Shown here one piece after another: positions 37,401-52,400 of a DNA stretch of 64,000 nt. Below the pieces are notes generated by a model. It saw only the letters and a program-made list of their open reading frames with translations. It was not told where the DNA came from and did no database searches. A program made the translations under genes and the position numbers. Position 1 is the stretch's first letter. Each line of letters begins with the position of its first letter. This DNA comes from Diphasiastrum complanatum. Lineage: Eukaryota > Streptophyta > Lycopodiopsida > Lycopodiales > Lycopodiaceae. The DNA is taken from NCBI GenBank assembly GCA_029204225.1, contig CM055113.1, positions 16,621,745 through 16,685,744 on the forward strand. The letters run 5' to 3'.

Positions 37401-40400
37401 ATCCATCAGCAAGTAGTTTCTGAGAAGTCCTAACTGGATGGATGCCAGCACATCACAGCCAACTGGATGACGCTTTTGACGACCTAATTGCTTAGTATAA
37501 ATAGCTATTCATATTTCAACATCTCATGATCAAGCAGATGATCAAGAAGAGGATCAAGTATCGAATAGTTAGCAAATTATTTGTCTGATGTTTCGATACT
37601 TAATGTTTGGCTACGTAACCACTGTAGTACTAATGATTTCAAAGTTGGTTACTATAAGATTGAAGGTGATTTCTGTCTCTATTGTTTTGTTCGAAATTGA
37701 TAGGCGTAGTCATGCATGAAGAAAGAGGAAGATAATTTATTTTGCTGCGCACGATAAGTTTTCTTTCTTGTCGCTCGAATTCATTTCATTCGAATTCGTT
37801 TCTTTTCGAGTTCAACCTATCTTATTCGAATTCTTTTCTTTTCGAGTTCGACCTATCTTTCACACACCTCTTTCCAACATGGTATCAGAGCAGTGATTCT
37901 TCAAGGCCTAATACTATCAGAGCGTAAGCTCTTACGCTTGGTATCTTTCGTGATATCAAATTATTCTTCAGTTCGAATCAATTTGTTTCGGTATCAGAGA
38001 ATTGATTTCCACAGCACTGTATCTTTCTCTTAACGACAATCGAATCATCGACAGTCTAAAGTTCTAGATGGATTCTCAAAGTAAAGCCGGTCTTATCGCA
38101 GACAAGCTGAATGGATCCAATTATCATTTATGGAAATTTAAGATGAAGACCTTGCTAATCGCCAACAAGTTGTGGGATGTTGTTACAAGTATCGAATTGA
38201 AGCCTGAAGACGACACATACAACTCGAAATGGAAGTCAAAGGATGGTAAAGCTTTTGCGCTTATTATTCTCAATATATCAGATACTCATATTGGCCATGT
38301 AGCTGAAGCCAGAACTTCGAAAGAAGTTTGGGACATCGTGAGCTCACTATATGATGTGAGAGATGTAACTACTAAGTTATATCTTCGAAGGAAATTCTTC
38401 ACACTCAAGATGTCAAATAATGATTCTCTTCATAATCATATTAACCAGTTTAAGAATCTCTTGCAACAGATGGCCGCTGTCGGATCAGTCATAGACGATC
38501 AAGAGGCAATTATGACATTGCTTTCAAGCCTATCCTCTACATACTGGGTGATGATCATCACGACACACTCAGATTTAACTCTTACCAGAGTTATCACTAT
38601 GTTGCTGCAAGAAGATAATCGAAGAAGTCAAGACACTTCGTCTACCTCTTCGTCTCATGCTCTGTATGTCAACAAGGGCTCGAAACGACAGAAGTAGAAA
38701 AGCTCCAAGCAGTCTACATCGAATCAGAAACAGACTCAAGGTCAAGAACAATCATCGAATTCACATTCGTTGAAGAAGAAGATGTTTTGCAGATAATGCA
38801 AACGCAATAACCATGAGATCCAAGATTGCCGAATTCTCAAAGCGAAGAATGCAGCCAAACAACTTGATCAACAAGCAAATATAGTTACAGCATCTCCTGA
38901 AGTCGAAATGGACGAAGGCGCTTTTATGGTCAAAGACAAATATGCGAAATTCGAATGATTCGTGGTTTCTGGATTCCGGAGCTAGTCAACATATGACCAA
39001 TCATCGTGAGATTTTCCAATTCTATACGCCTACGACACGAAGAAGTATGTTCATCTTGGTGACGATAGCACTCACACTTATGTTCCTAAACTATCTACAA
39101 ATCTGTTATCAGTAAGTAGAATCACAGATTTAGGTCATAGGGTGGAGTTTGAATCTGACCAATGCAGAAGTATCGACAGGAGTAATAAGATCCTTGCATT
39201 CGGCAAGAGGCATGGATACTTATATAGATTGGCACATTGTTATTCTGATTCTAGTCAAGCTTTGAAAACCTCTGTTCTTGTCAATACAACATTATTATGA
39301 CATCATCGCTTAGGACACTTGAATTATGCATTTGTTTCGAACATGTCCAGACAATCCCTAGTACTTGATCTCGACTATCCTTCTGGTAAAGTCGATCTCC
39401 CTGTCTGCAATAGCTGCATCTTTGGAAAGCAGACTAGGATTCCATTTAGATCGAGTTATAGACATGCAACAAAAGGTCTGTTAGATGTTGTTCATACAGA
39501 TATATGTGGACCTATGCAAACTCCTTCATTACTAGATGCAAAATATTTCATTACCTTTATTGACGAATTTTCCAGAAGAACAGCTGTTTACTTCATTATT
39601 CATTAAACAGAAGTCAGAAGCTTTCATCAAGTTCAGACAATTTAAAGAGCATGCAGAAAATCAGACTGGTAAACGAATCAAAGCACTGAGATCCGATAAC
39701 GGGGGAGAATACATCTCCACCAAATTCAAGGAGTACTGCCTTAACAACGGCATTGAGCAACAATACATTACCTCCTATTCACCTCAGTCAAATGGTCTTG
39801 CTGAGAGAAAGAACAGAACCTTAGTCGAATCGGCAAAGTGCATGTTATCACAAGCGACACTTCTGAAGTCCTTCTGGGCTGAAGCTGTTTCAACAACAAC
39901 CTATATTCAGAACAGATGTCCTACTAAAGGTCTCTTAGACAAAACACCATTCAAAGTTTGGACAGGTACCAAACCTTCTTTATCAAACTTACGAGTTTTT
40001 GGATGTACTACTTATGCACAAATTCCTCATGACCTCAAGAAGAAGCTAGACTTCCAGAGCATCAAATGTATTTTAATCAGCTACACTACTTCAGATCAAG
40101 CCTACAAGTTGTTCGATCCTATCGAATCGAAGATATTCGTTAGCCGGGATGTCATCTTCATCGAAGATCAGTTTATCGACCTCAAGGGAAAAGGCAAAGC
40201 CCATATAGCTGACTCTTTGGTTTCATCCGACACATTGAACTTCCCAATTCCTGAGTCGACTATTCCTATCGAAGGTCCAAGCTCATCTTCTTTCGACGAA
40301 CAACATATCAATGACGAATCCGAAGATGACGATGTTGCAGTTCAGCAACTACAGCATGATGAAAGTAATTAACTTCCTCTATTTCCCAGAAGATCATCAA

Positions 40401-43400
40401 GAACTAGCAGACCATCTATCAGGTATATTGATGAGTCTGTAGCCTATCTTGTTCAGGACCCGACTACTGTCGAAGAGGCACTTAGTCAGCCCGATTCCGA
40501 TCTCTGGAAAGAAGCTATGGATAAAGAGTATTCATCTCTTATCAAGAACCAGACATGGACGATTGTTGAATTACCTGCTAGCAGAAACGTAATTGATTGC
40601 AAATGGATTTTCAAAGTTAAGTACAAAGCAGACGGAAGCATCAATAGAAGGAAAGCTCGACTTGTTGCCAGAGGATTTTCTCAGGTATACAACGTCGATT
40701 ACACTGAGACCTTCAGTCCAGTACTCAAGCATTCTTCTATTCGACTCTTATCATCATTTGCTGCTGCAACAGATTTGGAAATACATCAAATGGATGTACA
40801 GACAACATATCTCAATGGAGTTATCAAAGAAGAGATTTACATGGTGCAACCCGAAAGATATATTATCGAAGGTAAACACAATCGTGTGTGTAAACTCCAT
40901 AAGACACTTTATGGCTTGAAGCAATCTGCTCGAGCATGGTTTCAAAGGATCAATACTTTCCTTATTGATCACGGCTACACACCAAGCTCTACAGTATCGT
41001 TTTGTTATTTACTTTCTGGTATTGTTTCCCAGGGTGACTATCAGTTGGTTACTGGGAAGCAGTTTATGCGTAGCCTGCCAAACGCTCAGGGTGCAGCTCT
41101 TCTTATCATTCAAAGTGCATCAGTTGCTACTCCTCCTGCTCCATCCATGGGTCCTCTTTCTTAGGTGATTTCTGACTTATTGCATCGGTATTCTGTTGTC
41201 TTTTCAGAACCTACATCACTGCCACCATTACGAGATGTCACCCACCATATTGATCTTATTCCTGGTGCTACCCCACCCTCTCGTGCTCCATATCGTATGT
41301 CTAAAGTAATGACGTTCAGCTCCAGATTGCTTCCCTTTTACGTCAGGGCCTCATTGTTCCTATCCATACTCTCATACCTTTGTTACTAAAGAACTCCTGA
41401 GGTTCAAACTGCTTTTGATGCTTTACGTCATGCCATTGTTTCTGTTGCTGTTATGTGTCTCCCCCAGTTTGATTAGCATTTTATTGTTGAGACTGATGCT
41501 AGTGCTATTGGTTTAGGCGCTCTTCTTTGTCAGTCCGAGTGTGTTATTGCTTATGAGTCTCGTCGTTTGCGCTCTTATGAGCAATGTTACTCTATACATG
41601 AAAAAGAGCTACTTGCTGTTATTCATGCTCTTAAGGAGTGGCGCCATTATTTGTATCGTGTTCCCTTTGATATTATTACTGATCATCAGTCTCTTCGTTA
41701 TCTTTTTTCTTAGCGTGATCTTAGTGATCGTCAGTATCGTTGGTTACAATCTTTGCAGTCTTTTCATTTTGATATTTTGTATCGTTCAGGCAAGGCAAAT
41801 ACGGCAGCTGATGCTTTATCTCATCTTCCTACATTGTTACATAGTATTGTTGCTTCGGTTCCTTCTTGGTTTGATGATTTACCGGCCGCATATTTGTCTT
41901 GTCTTGACTTTTCTGATGTTTATCGTTCTCGTCCCCTTTCGTCCTCTCGGAAGTTCCAGGTTTATATTGTTGTTCATGATCGTTTATACCACTATGATGC
42001 TTTATGTATTCCCAGTTCTCTTTCCATTCGTCCTCAGTTGTTGTCTGATGCTCATGCTTCCCCTATTGGTGGCCATTTTGGTTTTCAGAAGTCTTATGCA
42101 CGTCTTAAGGACAATTTCTATTGGCCATCCATGAAGTCTGAGCTAGCCCATCTTATTCGTGATTATCCTTTTTGTGCCCATAATAAATATTCCAGTGCTA
42201 AGTCCGCTGGTTTGCTCCTGACCCGCCGTGGTCATGACTCTTGTATGGTGGTGGTAGATCGCTTCTCAAAATAGGCACACTTTATACCGATCCGCAATAC
42301 TATTACAGCTGAGCAGTGCGCACATTTCTATCAGAGATTTTTTGCCTGCATGGTATGCCACGTACTATCCTATCTGATCGGGATAGTAAGTTTACATCTA
42401 CATTCTGGACAGAGCTTATGCGTATTTTGGATGTACAGCTTCTGATGGATACTGCTTATCATTCTACTGCTGATGGGCAGACTGAGGTCCTTAATCGGAT
42501 CCTTGAGGATTATCTTCGACATTTTGTTTCTCCTTCAAGGAAGGATTGGGATCAGCATTTATGTTTGAGTATAGCTATAATAGCTCTATGAGTACCAGCA
42601 CTGAAGTTTCACCTTTCTTATTGGCTCATGGGTATGCTCCACTTTTGACAGGGGTGCCTCTTCCTCCTGATGACACACCAGTTACCATTGCCTCTTTTTT
42701 ATCTGGTGCTTGTGAGCTTATTGCTAGGGCTACTACTCACTTACAGGATGTTCAACATCGCTATCAGACTTCTGTTGATCATCATCGCCGTCATGTTGAG
42801 TTTCAGGTTGGTGATATGGTTTACCTCCGGTTACGCTTTGCACGTCATCACTTTGTTCAGGGTCACGCTTCTACTGAGAAGCTTGCACCATGCTATTATG
42901 GGCCTTACCGTATCTTGGATCGCCTCGGCCCTGTTACATACCGGTTACAGTTGCTTGATTCTACATGAGCCTATGATATATTTCATATTAGCCTTATACG
43001 AGCTGCCATTGAGGATGATGCTCCTCGCGATTTCACATTTCCTACAGAGCCAGAGTTGTTCCCTTTTTTGCCAATTGCCATCCATCAGGTTCGCCTTCAG
43101 CATAGTCGACATCGCAGGCAGGTTTAGTTTTTGGTACAGTGGGATGGTCGTCCTCTTGAGGAGGCCACTTGGGAGCCTATTGATGTCTTTTATCATACAC
43201 CATTATTGGCAGATCAGGCTCGAGCCCTCATAGCTTTAGTTCTTTCCTCTACTACAGATGTCATTGCAGATGTTCCCTCTACTTCATGATTCAGCTAGCT
43301 ATGACTATTCTTTGTTTTGTTTCTTTGTAGTATTTGCTTAGTACATGCTTTACACAGTTATGATACTTTTTGGGGTATCTATTGTGACGACTTATGTCCT

Positions 43401-46400
43401 CTCCATCAGTATTTTCATTAGTTCGTGATTTTTCAGTATTTAGCATGCTTACATTATTGTTTTAGATAGTCATTATGCTTGCTAGCTGGTGGAGGGCTTT
43501 GTTTTTCTGCAGGGGAGAGTTATGGACTTGGCTCATTACATTCGCCGCGTCCATTCTCTTATTCGTTATTATGCATAAGCAGGCCTAAGGGCCCTTTTTA
43601 TTCATATACTAGCCTTGGGCCCTATTTGGTCATATTTTTAGGACTTGGTCACGTTGATTTGGAGTGGGGGTCCTACTATTGGGAAGGCGCACTATTTTCC
43701 CTCCAAATCCTATTCCCTCCCTTTTTTGAATCCTCTATTTGGGAGAGGGTATATATAGGGCAGCATTGTATTCCTTTATTCAGTTGATGATGATTGCTCC
43801 TCTTTAGCCTCCTTAAGCATTCTCTCTTCTTGCTTTCTAGCTTAAGTCCTGCTTTCTAGCATAGCTAGTGAATCTTAGCTTGTAACTATTATACTAACTT
43901 AAAAATATTATGGAACGTTCCAAATGTAATCTTCCTTTAAGTTGCTAATTTAGGCATTTCCAATGCAAAGTAGTCTTATCCATAACAAGGGTCCACACTT
44001 ATAAAATGATACTATAAAATAGTTGTGAGTCTTAAAAGTGAGTAGGTACTCATAGAACTATATTAGAGAAGTATGCACTGTGTTTCCATAACACTTCACC
44101 ACTAGAAAGAAGACAAAAGCAAAAGAGAGAGGACTTCAAAGCTCACACAACTTGAATGATTATTCAAAGAGTAGTAGGGCATGGAAACCCCTCCAAACTA
44201 TGGGCTACTTTTAGCTTGTAATCTATAGAGATGGTGTCTTGCTAATTCTAGCTCTAGAACCCACATGGGTCCTCAACCTACTCGTTATTACTTGCCTAAT
44301 TAGCACAAGTGGGGTGTACTATGTACATAAATGTTTTACCCCCATGTCTTATGCACAACTTACAAGTTACAAGTATACAAGCCTTAAGGGGCAAAATAGG
44401 CATTTATTTCAACGTATTTGAGAAGTTAGAGGTGCAATTGGGAATGAGTAGTTCTGATCATCCTGAAACAGATGGGCAGACTGAGAGAGTTAACCAAACC
44501 TTGGAAGACATTCTTAGGGCGTATGTGAGTGAAAGGCAAACACAATGGGAACGTTACCTACGATTGTTGGAGTTTGCCTATAATGATAAAAAGAATACAT
44601 CTACGAAGATGAGTCCTTTCGAGCTAAATTATGGTTTTAGACCAGCCAGTCCAGTTACTATAGGTATGCCTCATAAGACACCTAGTGCTATGGACTTTCT
44701 AACTCACATGCAACAAATGTTGGAGTTAGCAAAGGAAAATGTAAAAGCGGCGATGGATCGGGCAAAGACATATGCCGATCTGGATCGTCATACACCAAGA
44801 GAGTTCGAGGAAGGAAACATGGTGTTTCTCAGGATTCCAAAGGACTCGACAACCCTGAAGACAGAGAAGTGTTATAAGTTGTCACCTAGATATTGTGGAC
44901 CTTGGAAAAAGATTAATAGAGTTGCTTATGAATTGGATTTGCCTGTTGGCTGTAAGGTTCATCCTGTTTTTCATGTTTCACGCTTAAAGAAGGTTTTACA
45001 TGATGGTGATAACTTGTTGGCTGATGGTCTTGTATTGTTTTAGGAGCATGGGGAGGTGATGCATGGACCAGCGAGAGTATTGGACCGAAGGCAGAGACGA
45101 TGTGGAATCATATGCTCCATGAGTACTTGGTTGCATGGCATGGATGACCTCTCAGTGATGCTACCTTGGAGACCGCCCATGGGTTGCATGCACAGTATCC
45201 AGACTTTGCCATTGAGGACGATGTCATCCGAGGAGGGAAGGGATGTCACATGTATTTTGAATCCCTTGCCCAATGTAAATTGTAAATTGTAATTATCAAA
45301 TTGTAAATGGCCGAGTCACTGGCTTGTGGAGACAATTGTAAATTGCAATGCAAATATTTGTTATAGTGACTAATTCCGAGATGGCCAAGAGGGTACTGGG
45401 TCTCATGAGAGTCTGTTGGATTGACCTCCTAAAAAGTAGGAAGGGTTGACACGTCAACGTGACATGTCATATGTTCACTGGGACACTTGGTCCAGTGCAT
45501 GAGTGACACTTGTCGGGACGGGTCAACAGGACTTGTCATATGCTCATTGGGACACTTGGTCCAATGCATGAGTGACACGTGTCAGATTATTCACCTACTA
45601 GCTTGCCTATGTGTCAAGTTCTCATGTTTGCTTGTTGATCTATGTACATTTGCTTGAGATTAATAAAGTGACAAATTTGTTGGGTTATTCTGTGTATTTA
45701 CTTAGGCTTTGTGAGCTTGTGTGTAACAGTTGACTACAAACATTATCACTATGAGGCACTCTACATTCCTAGTACTCTAGATCTATGCTTCAAGCTTTTG
45801 TTAGATACTCACTATTCTCAAGTGGGTTTCCACTATAAGTTTCAAAAGTCTTTTGCCCAGCTTAAACCCTATTTTTATGGGATTTACATCAAAACTGATT
45901 CAGCCACTCTTGTCTGGTTTCAATAGATATTCACATGCCAAGACTCCCGATCCTTTTTAACATTGGCAGATTCGTGTATTCCTCATTATCAATGGACTGA
46001 TATGTCCACAGATTTCATTCTTGGACCTCCTCGAACACAGAGAGGACATGACACTTTACTTTTTATGGTCAATAGATTTTTGAAACATGCACACTTTATA
46101 CTTGTCCAGTCTACTTTTGAATAGTGCACTCATATTTTTTTTATTTAAGACCTTTAGACTACATGGTTTACCTTGTCCTATACTCATTGACCAGAATACA
46201 TATTATTTACTTTTAGTTATTGGAACAAACTAAATGCGTATTTCAGATATACATATTCTTACCTTATCATTCTTGTACCGAGGGTCAATCTAAAGTTCTA
46301 AACTATATTTAAGAACATTATTTACGTAATCTTGTCTCACCTTATGGTCGAGATTGAGAGTTCTCAAAATACAATTATGTTAGTTCATTAGCAGCAACAC

Positions 46401-49400
46401 AGGAGCCTCACCTTTTTTATTGGCAAATGGATACTCACCAGCTCTCCTAGATATTCATCATCCTCTAATTATATTATTATTACTTTATCTTCTTCTATTA
46501 CTAATTCTTGTGATTGTATTGTGCAAGTACAACATCAATTGGAGCATATCCAACATCAAGAAAAATCCTTCACTAATTGCCATAGATCTTTTCGAAAATA
46601 TATTGAAGGCCAAAATATTTTGTTGTGTTTATCTTGTGCATGCCACAAAGTTGTCAAAGATCCACATGTTCACAAATTGTTTTATGAAGACAACATTTTT
46701 TTGAGTTGCTTATGTTCAAAGCATGAAATATATAAATGCTGCTTGTTCAACATCACTACTAGATTGGAGAAACAAATTCTTTGTGCAAAAGCACAAGCTT
46801 CATGGTAGTAAACACAGATTTTCGAAGTCGTAGGGACTCAACTTTTGGATTGACACCACTAGCACGAGTGTATAACCAAGACACAAAAATATAATAAAAA
46901 ATACAAAAGTAGCTTTAGTAGTTCAAGATTCTAACCCTCATTGTGGGAAATGTCCTACTCCATAGCTGGTTTTTTTCAAGCTTCATAGTGTGCTTACTAT
47001 GCTATTATGATACTCCATAGCTAGGCCTTGGAATTTGTCATGGTATTAGAGTAGGTTATGTTGCCTGTGGTGTGGTGAAAGCTTGGACCTGTTTTTGATC
47101 ATATTCCTGCCATTCGTGGAGAGCAGCTTATCTTTGAGGAGGGCGCACTTTTTGTAGGGGCATCTGATCTCTGTGCTATCTGCATGGTTGGAGTACTATT
47201 GGCAAGGGGAGTACAGTGAGCCAAAAAATTTCTAATTTGGGAGAAATTTTTTTGAGTCTTTTTGGACAGCCAGGACTGTAGGAGGGTGCTTTCTATAGTG
47301 GGGACTTCAGTGAAAGTTCTGAGTGGATCTTGGACAAGGGCTAGGACAGCCATACAAGGGGATAGTTTCAAATTTAGAAGCTAAGGTTATTGAGCACGTG
47401 GTTGCATACCCTAGTTGGGGGCCCCAGTTTACCTTTTGTGTTTTATTTCTATCCAGCTATGTCTAGTCTTGCAGAGAGCATGCTGAGTGAAGCCGGCTGG
47501 CTTGATGGCACTAACTTTAAGATCAAGAACATTCTTGAAGACAAAGAATTCAAGATCAAGAACATTCTTGAAGACAAAGAATGTTAGAAGCTTGTGACAG
47601 GTGAGGAGCCTGTTCCAACATCTGAACTTGAACTCAAGGACTATATCAAGAGAGGGGAAGAGGCACACAGGATCATCGACATGTCAATGAGGGATAATGT
47701 GATTCCTCTAATCAGGTCAGCCAAAGGGCCTATAGATGCATGGCACATTTGTATGAGATAGCAAGTACAACTAGGTTTCTCTGCTTGAAGAACAAGCTGT
47801 ATACTCTCACAACGGAGATAGGGGAGACAGTTACTGATCATCTTACTAAGATTCAAGATCTTAGATATCAGCTTTCTGTGCTTGGAGAGTCTATTGTTGA
47901 CAAAGACTTGGTGCCAATAGTTCCGAATAGCTTGTCATATGCTTATCAGAACTTTGTGATGATGTTGTCTGTGAGGGAAAAGATCCCTACCTATGAAGAG
48001 GTCTATGGTCTCTTGTTACAGGAGGAGATGAGGAGAGTTAATCTCTCCAAGAGGGAAGATTTCCATGAACATGCCTTTGCTTCTAAGAAGAAGCAAAATC
48101 TAGCCAAGGATAAGAAGAAAGGTAAAGGCAAGAACAAAGGAGCACCACAAACACTTGAGCAAGGAATGGAGAACTTGCAGATGTCAGAAGCACAATCCTC
48201 CTCGAGTACTTCTTCCACACCTCGAAGGAAGGGGAATTGCACTTACTGTGGTAAATATGGACACTTTGCTTTTGAGTGCAGGAAGAAGCTTGCAGAGCAA
48301 AAGAAGAGCACAAAGAAGCAGGGAGGAAATGTTGTTGAGAGTGGTGCAAGAGAGGAGTAGAGTGACATAAGGCAAGTTGAGTTATTTTCTGTTGCATTGG
48401 CCTCACAAGCTACAACAGAGGTGTGCCTAGGTGACAACTCAACACTAAGGTCAAGGGAAAGGGCACAATACCTGTAAAGCTTCCATCAAGAGAAGTCAAA
48501 GTCATTAAGAATGTCTTATATGTACTAGGACTTGCTAAAAATCTTCTTTCAGTAGGAGCTATCACTCAACAAAATATGAAAGTAGAATTTGATGCTACTT
48601 CTTGTCTTGTGTTTGACTTGAGTGATAATATGAAGGTTGCGGCCAAAGGATTGCAGGAAGGTAATCTATACAAGTTGTACACTTCTATCCCTAGTCAGCA
48701 TGCTTATACAACAAAAGGCAGTGATGTGGATAGGTTTTGGCATGAGAGGTATGGACATCTTGGCTACCAAAGCATGCAGGTGTTGAATCAGCATCATATG
48801 GTGGAGGGGCTTCCAGTTGTTAAGCCAAGCTCTTCAGTTTTCGAGGCTTGCGCTATGGGAAAACAACAAAGACAGAAGTTTCCCAAGGAGAGCACCACCA
48901 GGGCAACAGGTATACTTGACTTGGTACATTCAGATTTGTGGGGGCCAACCCAAACCAGATCTGCAGGGGGGGCATTTTACTTTATGACCTTTATTGATGA
49001 CTTCTCACGCAAGATTTGGATTTATTTCTTGAAGCTAAAATCTGAAGCACTCAAGTACTTCTAGCATTTGAAAGCTTTGGTAGAAGAACATTCAGGAAAG
49101 AAGATAAAGATGCTCAGGTCAGACGGTGGTGGAGAGTTCATTAAGACAAAATTTGTAGAATTCTGCAACAGCTCCTCATACCCCTTAGCGAAACGGCGTA
49201 GCCGAGAGAAAGAACCGAACTATTGTGGAGTGTGCAAGGTGCATGCTCAAGGCAAAGGGGTTGCCCAACTCTTTTTGAGGCAATGCACACAGTAGTGTTT
49301 CTGTTGAATAGAAGTCCAACTAAAGCCATGGAAGGCAGGACTTCAGAAGAGGCATTTAGTGGCATTAAGCCCAAGGTGGGCGTTTTGCGAGTGTTTGGTT

Positions 49401-52400
49401 GTACGGCCTATGCCCATAGGATGAGGGAGAGAGCAGCAATCCAGGGGCTAGGAGGTCTCAAAGGCAAGCCCAGCAACATGGACACCAAGAGACAAACTAT
49501 GCACTTATGGCTACTATTTTGGATTCACAAGATCCGCATACATTCGTTGAGGCAGCAGATGAGAAGGTATGGCAACATGCTATGCAAGAGGAGTACGACT
49601 CCATTTTCAGAAATGATACATGGGATTTGCTGAAGTTACCAAAAGGGAGGCGTCCTATTGGCTGTAAGTGGGTCTACAAGACCAAATACAAATCGGATGG
49701 GAGCATCGAAAAGCATAAGGCAAGGTTGGTTGCTATGCACAGAAGGAGGGCTTGGACTATGATGAGACGTTTGCACCTGCAGCTAAGATGACGTCTATCA
49801 GGTTGGTTTTAGCATTGGCTGCATTTTTTGGTTGGGAGGTCCATCAAATGGACGTGAAGAGTGCTTTTCTCAATGGACAGTTGGCTGAAGAAGTCTACAT
49901 GGAACAGCCACACAACGGCATCTGTAGTTCTCATACATACTGCTCCAGTGAACTTCGGAAGTTTTAGATCCTTCCTCTTTCGAAACCCCAACTCAACTTC
50001 ATGGGCTATTGAAAATGTCCTTTTTGCTTCCATAGCCGTACCACTGACTCTCAAGAACACTAGCCCCTTTACCTTTGAGTTGCTCCAAGTACCTCAAATC
50101 ACTACACAAATAGGTTACCCTGAATTCCTAGAAGAACTGGATAGAATAGACCTCCCACAACCAAGTTCTAACTACACATAAACTCTTCTTCTCCAAAAAT
50201 CAGCAAACTAGGGTTTCAAACTGACAATTGGCAAAAACCAATGGATGATCACCAAATCGGAAGGTGAAAAGCCCTACCCTACCAGCGACCTACCCCAAGA
50301 AGCCTATTGCAATTGACAGATCTGAAAAATACTAAGTATTGAAGAAGTTACAAACAGATTGACAAATCCTATGTGGGCTGGATTTTCACAAAAGCCAAGA
50401 GAATAATCAAGCGACATAGAAGAATATGCTCAAAGGCTGCCAGAAGATCAGCACCATAGGGCTTCAATTTGCTATCTTATGGGCTCCAAATCTGCCAACA
50501 GATCACCTACAGTAGGGCCCTGGCTCTCCAAGAATGCACCAAACCCTAATTGAAGATGCCAAATCCCACACAATTCTCAAAAGCAACTGCTCTGATACCA
50601 AACTATTACACACAAGGTCACAAACCCTAAGTAAATACACAGAATCACCTAGCAAATTCGTCACTTTATTAGTCTCAAGCAAATGTACATAGATCAACAA
50701 GCAAACATGAGAGCTCTGCCACAAGTCTCCTCCCAACCATAGCTGCATAGGAATACGATCGGGAATGCCTGGCAAGGCTCACATTGTCCCCTCAAGCACC
50801 CCTTAACCTTGACGCATACTAACGTCGACACATGGCCAACTCCATGCACAATCGACACTTGCCACTTGGCAGTACCTTGACACATAGGCAAGCTAGTAGG
50901 TGGACAGTCTGACACATGTCACTCATGCATTGGACTGTGTCCCAATGAGCATATGACATGTCCTGTTGACCAAGTGTCCCAGTGAATATATGACACGTGT
51001 CACGTTGACGGTCAACCCTTCCTACTTTTTAGGAGGTCAGTCCAGTAGACTCTCACGAGACCCAATACCCCCTTGGCCATCTCGGAATTAGTCACTATAA
51101 GAGATATTTACATTGCAATTCACAATTGTCTCCACAGGCCGGTGACTTAGCCATTTTCAAATTTGTAATTACAATGTACAGTTTACATTGGGCAAGGGAT
51201 TCAAAATACATGTGACATCAACTGAGGAATAAACCTAATGGAGAATAGCATAAGGTGGTCTAGCTATAGGATATATATTTCCAAAATAAGAACAATTAAA
51301 GTAGCAATCGGGAATAGGTAATATAGTATTAGGGTTGGCAACGTAGATATATCATTTGAGCCAACAATAGTTTTACCAGGTCGAAATGATTAAAATACTG
51401 CATTTTTCCATAGTGGCGATCTATGAGGTGCTTAGCTCCCCAAGCTCCTCAAGAAACCAACTAGCTGGTTAAATTAGGAATCTCCTCCCATCCATATGCA
51501 ATCACTTATGCTAGTTACGTGCTATCCCTGCCGTAGCCCATTTGGCATCCATGCATGGGTAGGTAATCCATGTAGGCTGGCCGAAACAAGCCCAAACACG
51601 CTAGATAGGTGTAACGGCTAAGCTTAATTGCCACCCCCATGCTCCGTCGTGCCTAAGTTGCCCTCTGGTCCACTCTAGCCTCCAGTTGGATAACCCTAGT
51701 CAACGCCTATTGGTGATATGAGTTGACTTGGTCAGTGCACGTCGAATCTATACGCCTCACTGCACAATTCATGGCATGTGTGTACTCACTACGTGACCTA
51801 TAGTGCCACACCCAATACCTACAATATCATCAAGTGCCTAGACGGCTATACTGGCGGTGACCACCTGCTCACCTGTCGTGGGTTGTGCCTTGCAGGGAGG
51901 TCCTTTTCCCACAACTAGGTTGGAGGGTTCACTTTCTCAATTGTCTCTCCCTCCTATTTGGATTACGTGTTGGTCCACGATCTGAGGCATTTTCTTCCTC
52001 TAGTGACACCAAGCCTTCTGCAAGCTAGTCATCTTGATATGAGCACTTCTTTAAGTGGCTTACATGGATAACTTGATGCACTTTACATCCCTGAGGTAAC
52101 TATAACTTATTGGCCACCTCACCAATTTTCTTGATCACCTTCCATGATCCACATTACCTTGGTGATAGTTTCTTACACTTACCAGTGTGGATAACCTTTG
52201 ACTTGGAAGGCACTGGTAGAAAAACTAAGTCGCTCACTTTCAATTTCCTAAAGGTACGAGACTCATGTGCATATTTTTTCATTCATGCCTAAGTCTTGGA
52301 AAGATTTTGCCTTGTAGCCTCAAGCATGTCTTGCATCTGAGTCAAAAATTTGCAACACGTGTTCCCTACTGTGGAATACTTATGGTAGTTGGACAAATCA

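Larger units (their letters stand above)
35921..43887 (+). mobile_element. Ty3/gypsy retrotransposon with both LTRs, interrupted by a copia insertion
   Basis: 5' LTR 35921-36232, 3' LTR 43518-43887, both AGTTATGG...GTAACT; flanks GTTAT and ATTAT are a near-match 5-bp target duplication. Primer site GGTATCAGAGC begins at 36234. Gag with CCHC knuckle ([14 protein letters not shown] near 36963), RT amino end (41165-41330), RNase H (41400-41800), integrase (about 41985-42591) and a carboxy region to 43230; purine tract GCAGGGGAGA before the 3' LTR. Most of RT is missing. LTRs differ at about 5 percent by eye, so fairly young; the 5' LTR lacks about 58 bases. Broken several times. Copia material occupies about 37215-41010. 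Confidence 0.88.

Noticed and set aside
38068-40372. Long open frames that could be taken for host genes in intron 10
   Set aside because: They carry gag, protease and integrase motifs of Ty1/copia and lie behind a matching LTR and primer site.
41541-42134. 197-codon hydrophobic open frame
   Set aside because: It is a shadow frame over gypsy RNase H and integrase sequence.
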